From UBA8914 sp034002905 (GTDB lineage: Bacteria > Pseudomonadota > Alphaproteobacteria > UBA9219), in contig JAVEZQ010000001.1 of the NCBI GenBank assembly GCA_034002905.1, forward strand, positions 308,605 through 372,604: a stretch of 64,000 nt of DNA, in the 5' to 3' direction. The notes under the pieces were generated by a model, which was not told where the DNA came from, did no database searches, and worked only from the letters and a program-made list of their open reading frames with translations. This document shows positions 52,227 through 60,603 of the stretch, piece by piece (position 1 is the first letter of the stretch; each line of letters begins with the position of its first letter). The translations under genes were made by a program, and so were the position numbers.

Positions 52227-53203
52227 TGGTCATGCGGTCTGTGATCCTCGGATGCGGCGGCTATTTGCCGGAGCAGGTTGTGACCAACGCCGATCTAGCG
52301 GCGCGTGGTGTTGAGACATCGCACGAATGGGTTGTCCAGCGCACAGGTATTGAGCAACGTCATATCGCACGCGAAGGCGAGTTTACTTCTGATCTGGCGA
52401 CGCGTGCCGCGCAAAAGGCGCTTGAGCAGGCGGGCCTTTCGGCGGCGGATGTTGATATGATCGTTGTGGCGACAACAACGCCCGATAATGTTTTTCCTTC
52501 GACGGCAGCGCGCGTGCAGGCCAAGCTTGGCGTGACCAAGGGTTTTGCGTTTGATCTGCAAGCCGTGTGCTCCGGCTTCATCTATGCGCTGACGATGGCG
52601 GACAATGCCATCCGTTTGGGACAGGCCAAGACCGCGCTTGTGATTGGGGCCGAGACTCTTTCCCGCCTTTTGGATTGGAACGACCGGACGACCTGCGTTT
52701 TGTTTGGCGATGGCGCGGGCGCTGTCGTGCTCGGTGTGCAAGAGGGTAAGGGCACAACAGAGGATCGTGGAATTCTTTCCACGCATCTGCATGCCGATGG
52801 GCGTCAGTATGATCATTTGTATGTTGATGGCGGGCCCGGCTCGACTGGATCGATGGGTTTTATGCGCATGGATGGCAAGGAAGTTTTTCGCCATGCGGTC
52901 CAGCGTCTGTCTGAAGTGGTGGATGAAGCTCTTGCGGCCAACAATCTTGGCCACGAAGCGATCGACTGGCTCGTGCCGCATCAGGCCAATCGCCGCATTA
53001 TCGACGGGATTGCCAAAAAGCTTGAGCTTCCGCCCGAGCGCGTTGTCCTGACGATTCCGCAGCACGCGAATACGTCGGCGGCGTCTATTCCTCTGGCGCT
53101 CAGCGTGGCGGTGGCCGATGGCCGCATCCAAAAGGGTCAGATGATCCTTATGAACACCATGGGCGGTGGCTTCACATGGGGCGCCGCGCTCGTCCGGTTG
53201 TAA
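52226..53203 (+). CDS. fabH: 3-oxoacyl-ACP synthase III
   Basis: FabH condenses acetyl-CoA with malonyl-ACP to start fatty-acid synthesis. The complete Cys-His-Asn triad is visible: Cys115 (QAVCSGFIYAL), His252 (PHQANRR) and Asn282 (HANTSAAS). The length of 325 residues is normal. It overlaps plsX by one base. ihfA, the usual next gene in this block, is missing; a repeat and a phosphodiesterase gene follow. Confidence 0.96.
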   Translation: MVMRSVILGCGGYLPEQVVTNADLAARGVETSHEWVVQRTGIEQRHIAREGEFTSDLATRAAQKALEQAGLSAADVDMIVVATTTPDNVFPSTAARVQAKLGVTKGFAFDLQAVCSGFIYALTMADNAIRLGQAKTALVIGAETLSRLLDWNDRTTCVLFGDGAGAVVLGVQEGKGTTEDRGILSTHLHADGRQYDHLYVDGGPGSTGSMGFMRMDGKEVFRHAVQRLSEVVDEALAANNLGHEAIDWLVPHQANRRIIDGIAKKLELPPERVVLTIPQHANTSAASIPLALSVAVADGRIQKGQMILMNTMGGGFTWGAALVRL

Positions 53204-53212
53204 CGCGATTCA

Positions 53213-53262
53213 AACCCGATCGCGCATCTATACAGCGAGTGCGGAAAGATGCGGGTGGCAAT
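53213..53262. repeat. dispersed repeat fragment, family A
   Basis: ACCCGATCGCGCATCTATACAGCG shares CATCTATACAGCG exactly with the unit at 45483-45495 and ATACAGCG with 3242-3300. Only a weak hairpin arm pair remains. It lies in the gap after fabH. Confidence 0.5.
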
Positions 53263-53336
53263 GGTCGTCGCAGGGGCGTTTCCCTGCAACCTGTACACTT
53301 CCCTTTGTATTTGAAATGGTCTAAAACCTCTTCATC

Positions 53337-54080
53337 ATGATTCCTCTTCTTGCGTTCCATCCCCCTGTCATTGCTCATCGTGGAGCCGGTCTCATCGCGC
53401 CTGAAAACACGCTTGAAGCTGTTAAGGAGGCCAAGCAACAGGGGGCCCGCTGGATCGAGATTGACGTTAAGATCACCTATGATGGTGTTCCCATTCTGAT
53501 GCATGACGAGACGGTGGATCGGACAACGACGGGTACGGGACTGATTGCTGAAATGACGTGGGAAGCTGTTCAGGCGCTTGATGCGGGGATCAAGTTTGGC
53601 AATGCCTATCGCGGTGTCAAGGTCCCGTCGTTGTCCGACACGATGAAGGCCGTTGTCGAAGCAGATATGGATATCGTTGTAGAAATGAAACCATGCCCCG
53701 GCCGTTCAAAGGCCACAACGATGGTTACGATGTTCGAGATGTCGAAAGTCTGGCCTGAGAAAGACCGTTTGCCGGTTATCTCCAGCTTTGATGTCGAGAG
53801 TCTGGAAATTGCGGCCCAGCTTGAGCCGCACTGGCCGCGCTGTCTTTTGCTTGATTCGTGGGTTGAGGATTGGAAGGCGCGATTTGAACAAGTGGAGGGG
53901 AGCGCTGTTGCGGTGTCCGATGCGGCCCTCACGCCCGAAAGAGTCGATGAATTGAACCACTTACGTATTCCCCTTTTGGCCTATACGGTTAACGATCCGC
54001 AAAGGGCCAAGGAATTGCTGGCATGGGGCGTGGCTGCCGTTTATGCTGGGAGCCCCCGCGCCATTCTTGACGTTTTGTAA
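53337..54080 (+). CDS. ugpQ: glycerophosphodiester phosphodiesterase (UgpQ-like)
   Basis: The 247-residue cytoplasmic-type GDPD hydrolyses glycerophosphodiesters to glycerol 3-phosphate and an alcohol. Motifs are IAHRGAGLIAPENTLEAV (catalytic His and Glu), WIEIDVKITYDGVPILMHDETVDRTT-type sequence, and the C-terminal LLAYTVNDPQRAKELLAWGVAAVY. All expected metal and acid-base residues appear present. The ATG has a weak ribosome-binding site. The nitronate monooxygenase-like gene starts 47 bp downstream. Confidence 0.9.
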   Translation: MIPLLAFHPPVIAHRGAGLIAPENTLEAVKEAKQQGARWIEIDVKITYDGVPILMHDETVDRTTTGTGLIAEMTWEAVQALDAGIKFGNAYRGVKVPSLSDTMKAVVEADMDIVVEMKPCPGRSKATTMVTMFEMSKVWPEKDRLPVISSFDVESLEIAAQLEPHWPRCLLLDSWVEDWKARFEQVEGSAVAVSDAALTPERVDELNHLRIPLLAYTVNDPQRAKELLAWGVAAVYAGSPRAILDVL

Positions 54081-54127
54081 GAAAATCGTCTGGCGCACCT
54101 GAACTAAAAAGAGAAAGGATCACCTGC

Positions 54128-55528
54128 GTGAAAGCTTTGAATGCTGTTGTAATGTCTGGTCGTGAAGTTTTGCCCCTCGTCGAAGGGGGAAAGGGCGTTT
54201 CGGCAACGAATGGCATAAGTTCTGGCGCTTGGGCTGCTGCGGGCGGCATTGGTACGGTGTCGGCTGTGAATGCTGACAGCTATGACGCGCAAGGCAACGT
54301 TATTCGCCAGATTTATCACGGCGCGACGCGCAAAGACCGTCATGAAGAGCTGGTAGCCTATGGCATCGCGGGCGGTGTAGCACAGGTTAAACGTGCACAT
54401 GAAACTGCAGGCGGCAAGGGCGTAATCCACATCAACGTCTTGTGGGAAATGGGCGGGGCTGAGCGTATTCTTGAGGCCATTTTGGAACAGACAAAGGGCC
54501 TTGTGCATGGTGTGACCTGTGGCGCGGGTATGCCCTATCGCGTTTCGGAAATTGCTGCGAAATATAACATCTATTATTATCCCATCGTCTCGTCGTCGCG
54601 TGCGTTTCGTGCGTTGTGGTTGCGCGCTTTCAAAAAGGTGCCAGAGCTCTTAGGCGGCGTGGTTTACGAAGATCCGTGGCTGGCGGGTGGGCATAACGGC
54701 TTGTCGAACAGCGAAGATCCCTTGAAACCCGAAGACCCGTACCCCCGCGTTCTGGCTTTGCGTGAGCAGATGTGCGAATACGGCCTCGATAACGTGCCCA
54801 TCATTATGGCGGGTGGCGTCTGGTGGCTTGAAGAGTGGGAGAACTGGATCGACAATAAGGAACTGGGGCCTATCGCTTTCCAGTTTGGCACGCGCCCCTT
54901 GCTGACACAGGAAAGCCCGATCCCTGATAGCTGGAAAGCTAAACTTCTGACCGTGAAGAAGGGTGATGTTGCACTCAACAAGTTTTCGCCAACGGGTTTC
55001 TATTCTTCGGCGGTGCTCAATCCGTTCTTGCAAAAGCTCTATGACCGTTCGGCACGCCAGATTCCCTATGCGACCGAGGCGACGGAGACGTTGACGGCAG
55101 CCTTTAAAACAGGGCCCGTGGGTAAACCCGTTTTCATTGCCGAAGCCGATTATGAAAAGGCGAAGGCTTGGATGGAAGCTGGCTTCACCAAAGCCTTGCG
55201 TACACCGGACAGCACTTTTGTGTTTGTCGATCCCGACGAGGCGCGCGCTATCCAGACGGCACAAGCGGCTTGCATGGGCTGTTTGTCGCAATGCCAGTTC
55301 TCAAACTGGTCGCAGCATGGCGAAGGCTATTCAACGGGTCGCATGGCCGACCCGCGTTCTTTCTGCATTCAAAAGTCGCTGCAGAATGTCGCGCATGAAG
55401 GCGATGTTGAAAATTACCTGATGTTTGCGGGGCATAATTGCTATCGCTTTGGTGAAGATCCGTTCTATGCCAATGGCTTTATCCCGACCGTTAAGCAACT
55501 CGTCGACCGTATCGTGACGGGTAAATAA
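54128..55528 (+). CDS. nitronate monooxygenase-like FMN enzyme
   Basis: The 466-residue protein belongs to the nitronate monooxygenase / 2-nitropropane dioxygenase family of FMN TIM barrels. N-terminal GVSATNGISSGAWAAAGGIG, central GLVHGVTCGAGMPY, PIIMAGGVWW and FQFGTRPLLTQESPIP support this. The C-terminal ~100 residues, with CMGCLSQCQFSNW and several further Cys, are an extension found in a subset of the family. The start is GTG 54128 with an AGAAAGGA site. The real substrate is unknown. Confidence 0.87.
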   Translation: MKALNAVVMSGREVLPLVEGGKGVSATNGISSGAWAAAGGIGTVSAVNADSYDAQGNVIRQIYHGATRKDRHEELVAYGIAGGVAQVKRAHETAGGKGVIHINVLWEMGGAERILEAILEQTKGLVHGVTCGAGMPYRVSEIAAKYNIYYYPIVSSSRAFRALWLRAFKKVPELLGGVVYEDPWLAGGHNGLSNSEDPLKPEDPYPRVLALREQMCEYGLDNVPIIMAGGVWWLEEWENWIDNKELGPIAFQFGTRPLLTQESPIPDSWKAKLLTVKKGDVALNKFSPTGFYSSAVLNPFLQKLYDRSARQIPYATEATETLTAAFKTGPVGKPVFIAEADYEKAKAWMEAGFTKALRTPDSTFVFVDPDEARAIQTAQAACMGCLSQCQFSNWSQHGEGYSTGRMADPRSFCIQKSLQNVAHEGDVENYLMFAGHNCYRFGEDPFYANGFIPTVKQLVDRIVTGK

Positions 55529-56013
55529 GAACGCCAATCCGTTTTAATCCATGTCATACCTGCGCTGATGGGAGTGACATGAGAAGAATGGAGCCGGTGA
55601 TTTCATAATATATTTTTTATGTCCGCGAAAGCGGGCATCCACACAGCGTGCATCGTAAGAGGTGCGCGCAAAGTTTTGTGAACTTTCTATAAAGTTATGA
55701 ACAGTAACCACCCTCCCTTTGAGGGAGGGTCGAAGTTATTTGTGAACGGAAGTGAACAAAAACTTCGGGGAGGGGTATCTAATCGAATATTGGATATGGC
55801 TTATCGTCACCGTTTGTTCCCCGAACCCTCCCCGAAAAAGTCTATTCGCTGTTGAGCCTTTGGCGCTATGGCACGATAGGGCGACTTTTTCGACCCTTCC
55901 TCAAGGGAAGGGTAGTTAAAAGGAAATCGTCAAAACAAAAACTACTCGTCACTCCGGTGAAAGCCAGAGTCCGTTCAGCGCTGCCGCAAGAGGCGCGCGC
56001 TGGTTGTTTTTCC
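55529..56013. repeat. repeat-rich intergenic region
   Basis: This 485-bp stretch has no convincing gene. It holds a hairpin unit ATGTCCGCGAAAGCGGGCAT (55619-55638), the palindrome CCCTCCCTTTGAGGGAGGG (55711-55729), a perfect 8-bp stem ACCCTTCC / GGAAGGGT (55893-55913), and related G/C-rich arms near 55760-55830 (GGGGAGGGG, CCCTCCCCG). These belong to the same families as the copies at 45371 and 47781. A short frame at 55852-56112 runs through the repeats and is not believed. Confidence 0.65.
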
Positions 56014-56430
56014 CTAATCGTTCCGAAGGGTGCTGCGGAGCGAGGGTTCGTGGCGGCGACGACCCGTGAGCACCCCCAGAATAAAAAAGAAGATCACACT
56101 GCTGGCGATTGAGCGCGGTGGCTTGGGTGCAGGCTCATCTTCCATCGCGGGGAATGTAGGGTGTTTCCTGAAGAAGCTGGGAAGTTGTCCTGTTGCGCGC
56201 AGGGCGGCATGGCGCTTTTCGATGTCCGTGATTTTGGACAGGATGTCGGCTTCTTTTTTCTTGAGGCTGGAAAGCTGTTCCAGCCAGCGTTGCAGGCGTG
56301 CGAATAAACTGGGCTTGACCCGCGCCGGACCTTCAGTTTCGCGGATGCGGCCGCCCAACTGCTCGATATCCAGATTTTTGTCGTTGAGTTCTTTGGCGAG
56401 CGTCGCAACCCGTTCTTTATGGCCTAACAT
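56014..56430 (-). CDS. small coiled-coil membrane protein of unknown function
   Basis: A 138-residue protein. The first ~80 residues are charged and predicted coiled-coil (ERVATLAKELNDKNLDIEQL, LSSLKKKEADILSKITDIEK). A Pro-rich stretch follows and then one C-terminal membrane helix (SIASSVIFFFILGVLTG), so it looks tail-anchored. The last ~12 codons lie in repeat DNA. No family is recognised. Confidence 0.65.
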   Translation of the reverse strand: MLGHKERVATLAKELNDKNLDIEQLGGRIRETEGPARVKPSLFARLQRWLEQLSSLKKKEADILSKITDIEKRHAALRATGQLPSFFRKHPTFPAMEDEPAPKPPRSIASSVIFFFILGVLTGRRRHEPSLRSTLRND

Positions 56431-56542
56431 TAAACACCTGCTGTTTTATAAACTCGTCCTAAAGAAACAAGCTATAGCACAGGCGTCTGAATATTTTGTT
56501 AACAACCAGAAACAAGCTTTAACCCCTTGCGATCAAAGAGCC

Positions 56543-57238
56543 TTACGGCATTGCTGCGATCAGGGAGGCGGCGGCCTGCGAGTTTGTCGTGACTGAGCGG
56601 CGGACAAGGATATCACGCGGCGCGACCTTGGGCTGGTGATAGAAGGCCTGATTCCAAGTATGACGTGGTGCGATGACCGAGCCTTCTAAGGAGACGCCGA
56701 CATAAAGACCTTCGGAGCGAGCGAAGGCATACATATCCGATTTATACCCGATGCCTGTGGCGGCACGCACGCCACGGCCCAGCTCGCCCACGGCAACACC
56801 GGCATCGCCACCCAATGTGACTTTCCGATCCATGATGGCGTTGAGTCCTTTTTCCGTCATGATGGCAATCACGATCTCGGAGCTATTGCCGCCGAACTGG
56901 AGTCCAAAGCTCAGACCCCCGAGGGTATAGAAAGCCGGATTGCTCCATTGGTTGTTTTGATTGCGCACAACCAACACGGCGTTGCCGCCATAACCGCCCA
57001 CGAAAAAGGCGGCGCGCAGATAATTGGGGACGATCAGGATCGCACGGGCGCGTGTGGCCAGATCGACAAGACCCGGATATTGCCCGTCGCGCATCATGCT
57101 TTGGAACGAGATCATGGATTCGCTGATGAGGCGCTCATGCTGTGTGCCCAAGTCATCGGCGCTGTGACAGGCGCTCAGCCCCAGCAAAGAAACAGCAAGC
57201 AAGCACACGGTCATAAGGCGAGTAAGAATAGAACGCAT
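56543..57238 (-). CDS. Ysc84-domain (DUF500) lipid-binding lipoprotein
   Basis: A 231-residue lipoprotein with signal ending LGLSAC. The Ysc84/BPSS domain covers ~60-220: ARAILIVPNYLRAAFFVGGYGG, GLSFGLQFGGNSSEIVIAIM, GDAGVAVGELGRGVRA and YAFARSEGLYVGVSLEGSVI. Eukaryotic relatives bind phosphoinositides and actin; the bacterial role is unknown. A GGAGAG site favours ATG 57238; a GTG five codons upstream is possible. Confidence 0.9.
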   Translation of the reverse strand: MRSILTRLMTVCLLAVSLLGLSACHSADDLGTQHERLISESMISFQSMMRDGQYPGLVDLATRARAILIVPNYLRAAFFVGGYGGNAVLVVRNQNNQWSNPAFYTLGGLSFGLQFGGNSSEIVIAIMTEKGLNAIMDRKVTLGGDAGVAVGELGRGVRAATGIGYKSDMYAFARSEGLYVGVSLEGSVIAPRHTWNQAFYHQPKVAPRDILVRRSVTTNSQAAASLIAAMP

Positions 57239-57342
57239 CAGAAGACTCTCCACGTTGGATCAAGACGGTACAAAAAAACTCCAATAAAATGGCGCCGCGA
57301 TGGCAGGGGATGCCAAGCTTTTGCCCCCATGTTGTCTTGTCG

Positions 57343-58209
57343 TTACTGAACCGCGAGAATAACGCCCAGAATGGTGATCTCGACGATTTCCTGCATCGAT
57401 CCCATCAAGGCGCCGTTGTACCCGCGTAAATGATTGGCTCCCAAAAGGGTGACCAGCAATCCGGCCCCGCCGCCCAGTACGATGACATAGGGGGCATAGC
57501 TGCCCAAAGCGAAATAGACGATTAGGAGACCGATGCCAACGGCCAGCAGCATGCGCATGGCTGGCGGTTGTTGAAAATAATCTGCGACGGGATCGCCCGC
57601 AAGCGGCCGCAACCATGAGGCCATGACGACCATCATCGCACGCGACCAGCAGGCTGAGGCGATGAGGGCCTGAAATACGACATTATTGTCGCTTAGTGAG
57701 GCGATCGCGCCGATTTTCATGATGATGATAAGAATGACGGCCAGCGTGCCATATTGCACCGAACGCTCTTCCTTGAGCCAGCTAATGCCTTGCTCTTTAT
57801 CCTTGTCAAAGGCGAGGCCATATTGGTTGGCCATGGTGGCGAACTCTTCTTCATGCAGGGCACGTGTGATCCACAGCATTGAAATGACGGCAAAGGCAGA
57901 AGTCACAATTCCGGGCAGGCCGATCTGGGTCATAACCCAATCAACGCAGGCGCCAAAGGCGCCAATACCGGCACCGACCAGCGGGAACCACATCATGGAT
58001 TTGCGGACAAAGCGGGGGATAGGGTCGGCCCCGATTTTAATATTAATGCGGGTCAGATAATTGACGGCGATCGCAATTTCCTTCCACATAGCCTCAGCAG
58101 ATGGCGCCTTGACGGTAATGGCGGGTGGCGATTTCAAGCCGGGGCCAGAGGAAGCTTGCGGCTCTCCGGTCGGCGAATCGGAAGGGGTAAGGTCGGGCTG
58201 ATCAGTCAT
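57343..58209 (-). CDS. CobS-like membrane protein lacking the DGLADxxDG motif
   Basis: A 288-residue polytopic membrane protein resembling adenosylcobinamide-GDP ribazoletransferase (CobS/CobV). The N-terminal NYLTRINI-like segment, FFPLVG-like MWFPLVGAGIGAFGA and the final GYNGALMGSMQEIVEI block fit the family. The conserved GGLHLDGLADTADG, whose Asp residues bind metal and are needed for cobalamin synthesis, reads RALHEEEFATMANQYG here. The Asp residues are lost. It is therefore probably not a working cobalamin synthase, or it acts on something else. No other cobalamin genes are nearby. Start ATG 58209; a TTG further upstream is less likely. Confidence 0.78.
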   Translation of the reverse strand: MTDQPDLTPSDSPTGEPQASSGPGLKSPPAITVKAPSAEAMWKEIAIAVNYLTRINIKIGADPIPRFVRKSMMWFPLVGAGIGAFGACVDWVMTQIGLPGIVTSAFAVISMLWITRALHEEEFATMANQYGLAFDKDKEQGISWLKEERSVQYGTLAVILIIIMKIGAIASLSDNNVVFQALIASACWSRAMMVVMASWLRPLAGDPVADYFQQPPAMRMLLAVGIGLLIVYFALGSYAPYVIVLGGGAGLLVTLLGANHLRGYNGALMGSMQEIVEITILGVILAVQ

Positions 58210-58305
58210 GAGGTTAACGCTAGTCGAAACGAGGTTGAAACGCAATGAAAAGGGACAAAAAGGGGTAATCGGGGCCTGATTTTTCTATCATAAGCGAATT
58301 ATGGC

Positions 58306-58334
58306 TTGTTTCAAGCGTTTGTTATGGCTATAAG
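58306..58334 (+). promoter_or_regulatory. sigma-70 type promoter of tRNA-Phe
   Basis: A -35 box TTGTTT (58306-58311) and a -10 box TATAAG (58329-58334) are separated by 17 bp, and the tRNA starts 20 bp after the -10 box. Confidence 0.6.
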
Positions 58335-58353
58335 ACGGGCCTCAACATTTTAT

Positions 58354-58429
58354 GCCTGGGTAGCTCAGTTGGTAGAGCAGGGGACTGAAAATCCCCGTGT
58401 CGGCGGTTCAATTCCGTCCCCAGGCACCA
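58354..58429 (+). tRNA. tRNA-Phe (GAA)
   Basis: A 76-base tRNA. Acceptor arms GCCTGGG / CCCAGGC pair perfectly, with discriminator A and an encoded CCA at 58427-58429. The D arm contains AGCTCAGTTGGTAGAGC. The anticodon arm GGGGA-CTGAAAA-TCCCC places GAA at 58387-58389, and the T arm contains GGTTCAATTCC. A perfect terminator follows. Confidence 0.98.
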
Positions 58430-58435
58430 TAAAAC

Positions 58436-58463
58436 AAGGGCCCCCTTGCGGGGCCCTTATTTT
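58436..58463 (+). terminator. rho-independent terminator of tRNA-Phe
   Basis: A perfect 9-bp stem AAGGGCCCC / GGGGCCCTT with a CTTGC loop is followed by ATTTT. It starts 7 bp after the tRNA. Confidence 0.92.
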
Positions 58464-58478
58464 ATGGTATGTGGAACA

Positions 58479-58572
58479 GAGCATTGAACCAGCCCGAAGG
58501 GCGGTTCACGACCGCGCTTTAGTGTGGGCGCCACGAGGCGCGAAGCGCCGAAGTACATTCCGTCCCCATTAA
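58479..58572 (+). repeat. tRNA-proximal repeat, copy 1
   Basis: A ~95-bp unit containing ATTGAACCAGCCCGAAGG, GGTTCAC, GTGGGCGCCACGAGGCGCG, AGCGCCGAAGTA and ending in ATTCCGTCCCCATTAA. It is repeated with few differences at 60435-60530. The core ATTCCGTCCCC (58557-58567) equals the tRNA-Phe 3' segment at 58411-58421, so the unit may be derived from a tRNA integration site. Confidence 0.75.
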
Positions 58573-58771
58573 AAAAGGCCACATAAAGCGAACTTAGCAA
58601 AGCGCCTCGCAGCAAGCGCCTGAAAGGCGCCTAGCGAGAACATTCCGTCCCCTTTCCCAAAGTCGGTTCACGACCGCGTCTTGGCGCGGGTAGCGAAGGG
58701 GGCAAAAAGTTCGATCCAGACATCATTGAAAATATGAGTCAACGTATAAATGGCTAGTTGTGAGATACACC
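58573..58771 (+). repeat. tRNA-proximal repeat, partial copies
   Basis: After copy 1 the sequence continues with related GC-rich palindromic pieces (AAGCGCCTGAAAGGCGCCTAGC) and a third ATTCCGTCCCC core at 58642-58652. A second GGTTCACGACCGCG follows at about 58664, matching copy 1. The rest has no gene and becomes AT-rich toward 58740. Confidence 0.6.
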
Positions 58772-59536
58772 TCACTTTTTTTCTAATCTGATATAGGTTT
58801 TACCTATTCCTTCAACGTAAGTAACGTCTGTCTTGGAAGGATCTGGCATGTTGAGATTATATTTTTTCAATGCATATAATAGTTCAGGAGTTTGGAAGTG
58901 AAATAAAAGCAAATTATCCTTCATGATGACGATTGATAAAAATGACACAAAATTGAAAGCAGCAAGTTGACTCTTTATCACTAATTTTTCTTTATGCCTT
59001 GGATCTTGTCTGCTGTCCGTTTCCTCAAAAGTATCTATCTGCTGTTGTTCATCGGGAGTGGAAACAGCCACGCCGGGGAGCTTATCTTGCTCAATGCCGC
59101 GAATTAAACCTTTTTGAACAATCGGATTTGAAGAGTACGAGATCAATGTTTTAAGTTCGTCCTCACTATAGGTATTTGCGAAAAATGGATATGCCCTTTC
59201 TAACATTATTGGAAGAATCCGCCTCTCGAAATTTGCGTATGCTTCGAAAATCGCTTTGTCAATTTCTTTGATTTTTCCGGGATTAGTATCTAACAGCTTT
59301 ACGCGCAGAGTGCCTATCTTGCCGCCGTCGCTTTCCAAAATAAGGGCTGGATCTACTTGTTGTTCAAACACCTCAAGAGGAGTATCCATTTTAATCAGTT
59401 TTTTGAAGTACTCTTCGACGTGTATGATATCTACATATTGTTTCACGAGGGAAAGTTTTGTTGCTTCCGCAGGCGCGGTAGTAGAAATGATACTAAGGCA
59501 AACAATAACAGCAAAAAGGAAAAATGGGCGAGCCAA
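58772..59536 (-). CDS. secreted DUF2059-like protein
   Basis: A 254-residue protein with a signal peptide ending AEA (~residue 24). The segment YSEDELKTLISYSSNPIVQK (~120-140) resembles the DUF2059 core. The rest is not recognised, and the C-terminal ~90 residues are specific to this protein. The start is a TTG with a good AAAGGA site; no ATG suits the signal peptide. The gene is clearly more AT-rich than the core genes around it and lies in the tRNA-Phe repeat zone, consistent with transfer. Confidence 0.68.
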   Translation of the reverse strand: MARPFFLFAVIVCLSIISTTAPAEATKLSLVKQYVDIIHVEEYFKKLIKMDTPLEVFEQQVDPALILESDGGKIGTLRVKLLDTNPGKIKEIDKAIFEAYANFERRILPIMLERAYPFFANTYSEDELKTLISYSSNPIVQKGLIRGIEQDKLPGVAVSTPDEQQQIDTFEETDSRQDPRHKEKLVIKSQLAAFNFVSFLSIVIMKDNLLLFHFQTPELLYALKKYNLNMPDPSKTDVTYVEGIGKTYIRLEKK

Positions 59537-59700
59537 GAGATTATCCTTTCGATACAGGGTAATAAATATTGCTTGATAGCCTAAGCGAATTAAAATCTAG
59601 AAGCAATAAAAACCAGAAGTTCTTGTCGTTTGAAACAATCAACCAATGCAGATAGTCTGCTTTGATCGGTAACGTGCGTTCACAATGGGTGGAGATAGCC

Positions 59701-60375
59701 ATGTTTTTTAAATCCAATAAGCCAACTTTGCTCACTTGGATTCTGTGTCTTTCGGGTGCAGGTGCTGGTTGTGTCGTCATACTTAGTAATTATAACAAAA
59801 TACAACTGCCTCCCATAAACGCCTTTGGTCCCGTGCTTTACATCTTTGCGTTCGCTTTTGTGATTTTGGCCTTTTTCTCCATTAAGATGTTTATTAGGAC
59901 TCGTTCCATCCGCGCAGCCTTGAATAGCATGGCGGCAAGGGACCCAAAATGGAAAGAGGCAACATTAATAAAAGAATGCGAACAACTTTTTTTGGTTGTT
60001 GAACAAGCCAGAAGCACCGCTGATCTTGAGGCATTAAAAACAAATCTTACACAGCAATTGTATGAAAAGTGGTCCTCGGAGCTTATTAAAAATGACCCCT
60101 TTCCTGTTGCAAGTGCAGAGGTCTATTCTGTCAAGATAGCTTCAATAGAAAACTATATCGATAATGGACGTGATACCTTTACTGCCTGTATTCAAGGTTC
60201 ACCAAGAACAAAACAAAAAGATGCTGATGAATCTGATGTCATGGAATTTTGGACATTTTGCTGGGACAATAACCGATGGAAAGTGGATCAGGTTATCCAA
60301 GTGGAAGAAGGGTTCGGCATTCACTCAACACCCATAGTAAATGAAATTGAACGAAACAACTTTGTTAATGGGTGA
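59701..60375 (+). CDS. membrane protein with Tim44/NTF2-like domain
   Basis: A 224-residue protein with two N-terminal membrane helices (~8-28 and ~42-62). The following soluble part (~75-215) resembles a Tim44/NTF2-like domain: KECEQLFLVVEQARSTADLE, LTQQLYEKW, and a final FWTFCWDNNRWKVDQVIQ. The ATG at 59701 has a TGGAG site. It is AT-rich and divergent from the DUF2059-like gene. Function is unknown; NTF2-like domains often bind small molecules or partner proteins. Confidence 0.68.
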   Translation: MFFKSNKPTLLTWILCLSGAGAGCVVILSNYNKIQLPPINAFGPVLYIFAFAFVILAFFSIKMFIRTRSIRAALNSMAARDPKWKEATLIKECEQLFLVVEQARSTADLEALKTNLTQQLYEKWSSELIKNDPFPVASAEVYSVKIASIENYIDNGRDTFTACIQGSPRTKQKDADESDVMEFWTFCWDNNRWKVDQVIQVEEGFGIHSTPIVNEIERNNFVNG

Positions 60376-60434
60376 CATGCTCTATCTTTTGTGAGTTCAG
60401 TGCGATATGGCTGTACAATCCGTGTATGCAATTA

Positions 60435-60530
60435 GAGTATTGAACCAGCCCGAAGGATGGTTCACGGCCTCACTTTTATCGTGGGCGCCACGAGGCGCGT
60501 AGCGCCGAAGTATATTCCGTCCCCCATTAA
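60435..60530 (+). repeat. tRNA-proximal repeat, copy 2
   Basis: A second copy of the 58479-58572 unit, with ATTGAACCAGCCCGAAGG, GTGGGCGCCACGAGGCGCG, AGCGCCGAAGTA and a fourth ATTCCGTCCCC core at 60514-60524. Together with copy 1 it brackets the DUF2059-like and Tim44-like genes. Confidence 0.75.
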
Positions 60531-60603
60531 CCACCACCCCATCCTTGCATTCCGTTTTATTGTATTGCAGAGTGTGAAATGAAGTAATGAACGGATATAT
60601 AAC

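Noticed and set aside
55852..56112. Small plus-strand frame of 86 codons
   Set aside because: It runs through repeat palindromes and opposite a better-supported minus-strand gene.
58306..58572. Plus-strand frame of 88 codons
   Set aside because: It spans tRNA-Phe, its terminator and a repeat unit, so it cannot be a real protein gene.
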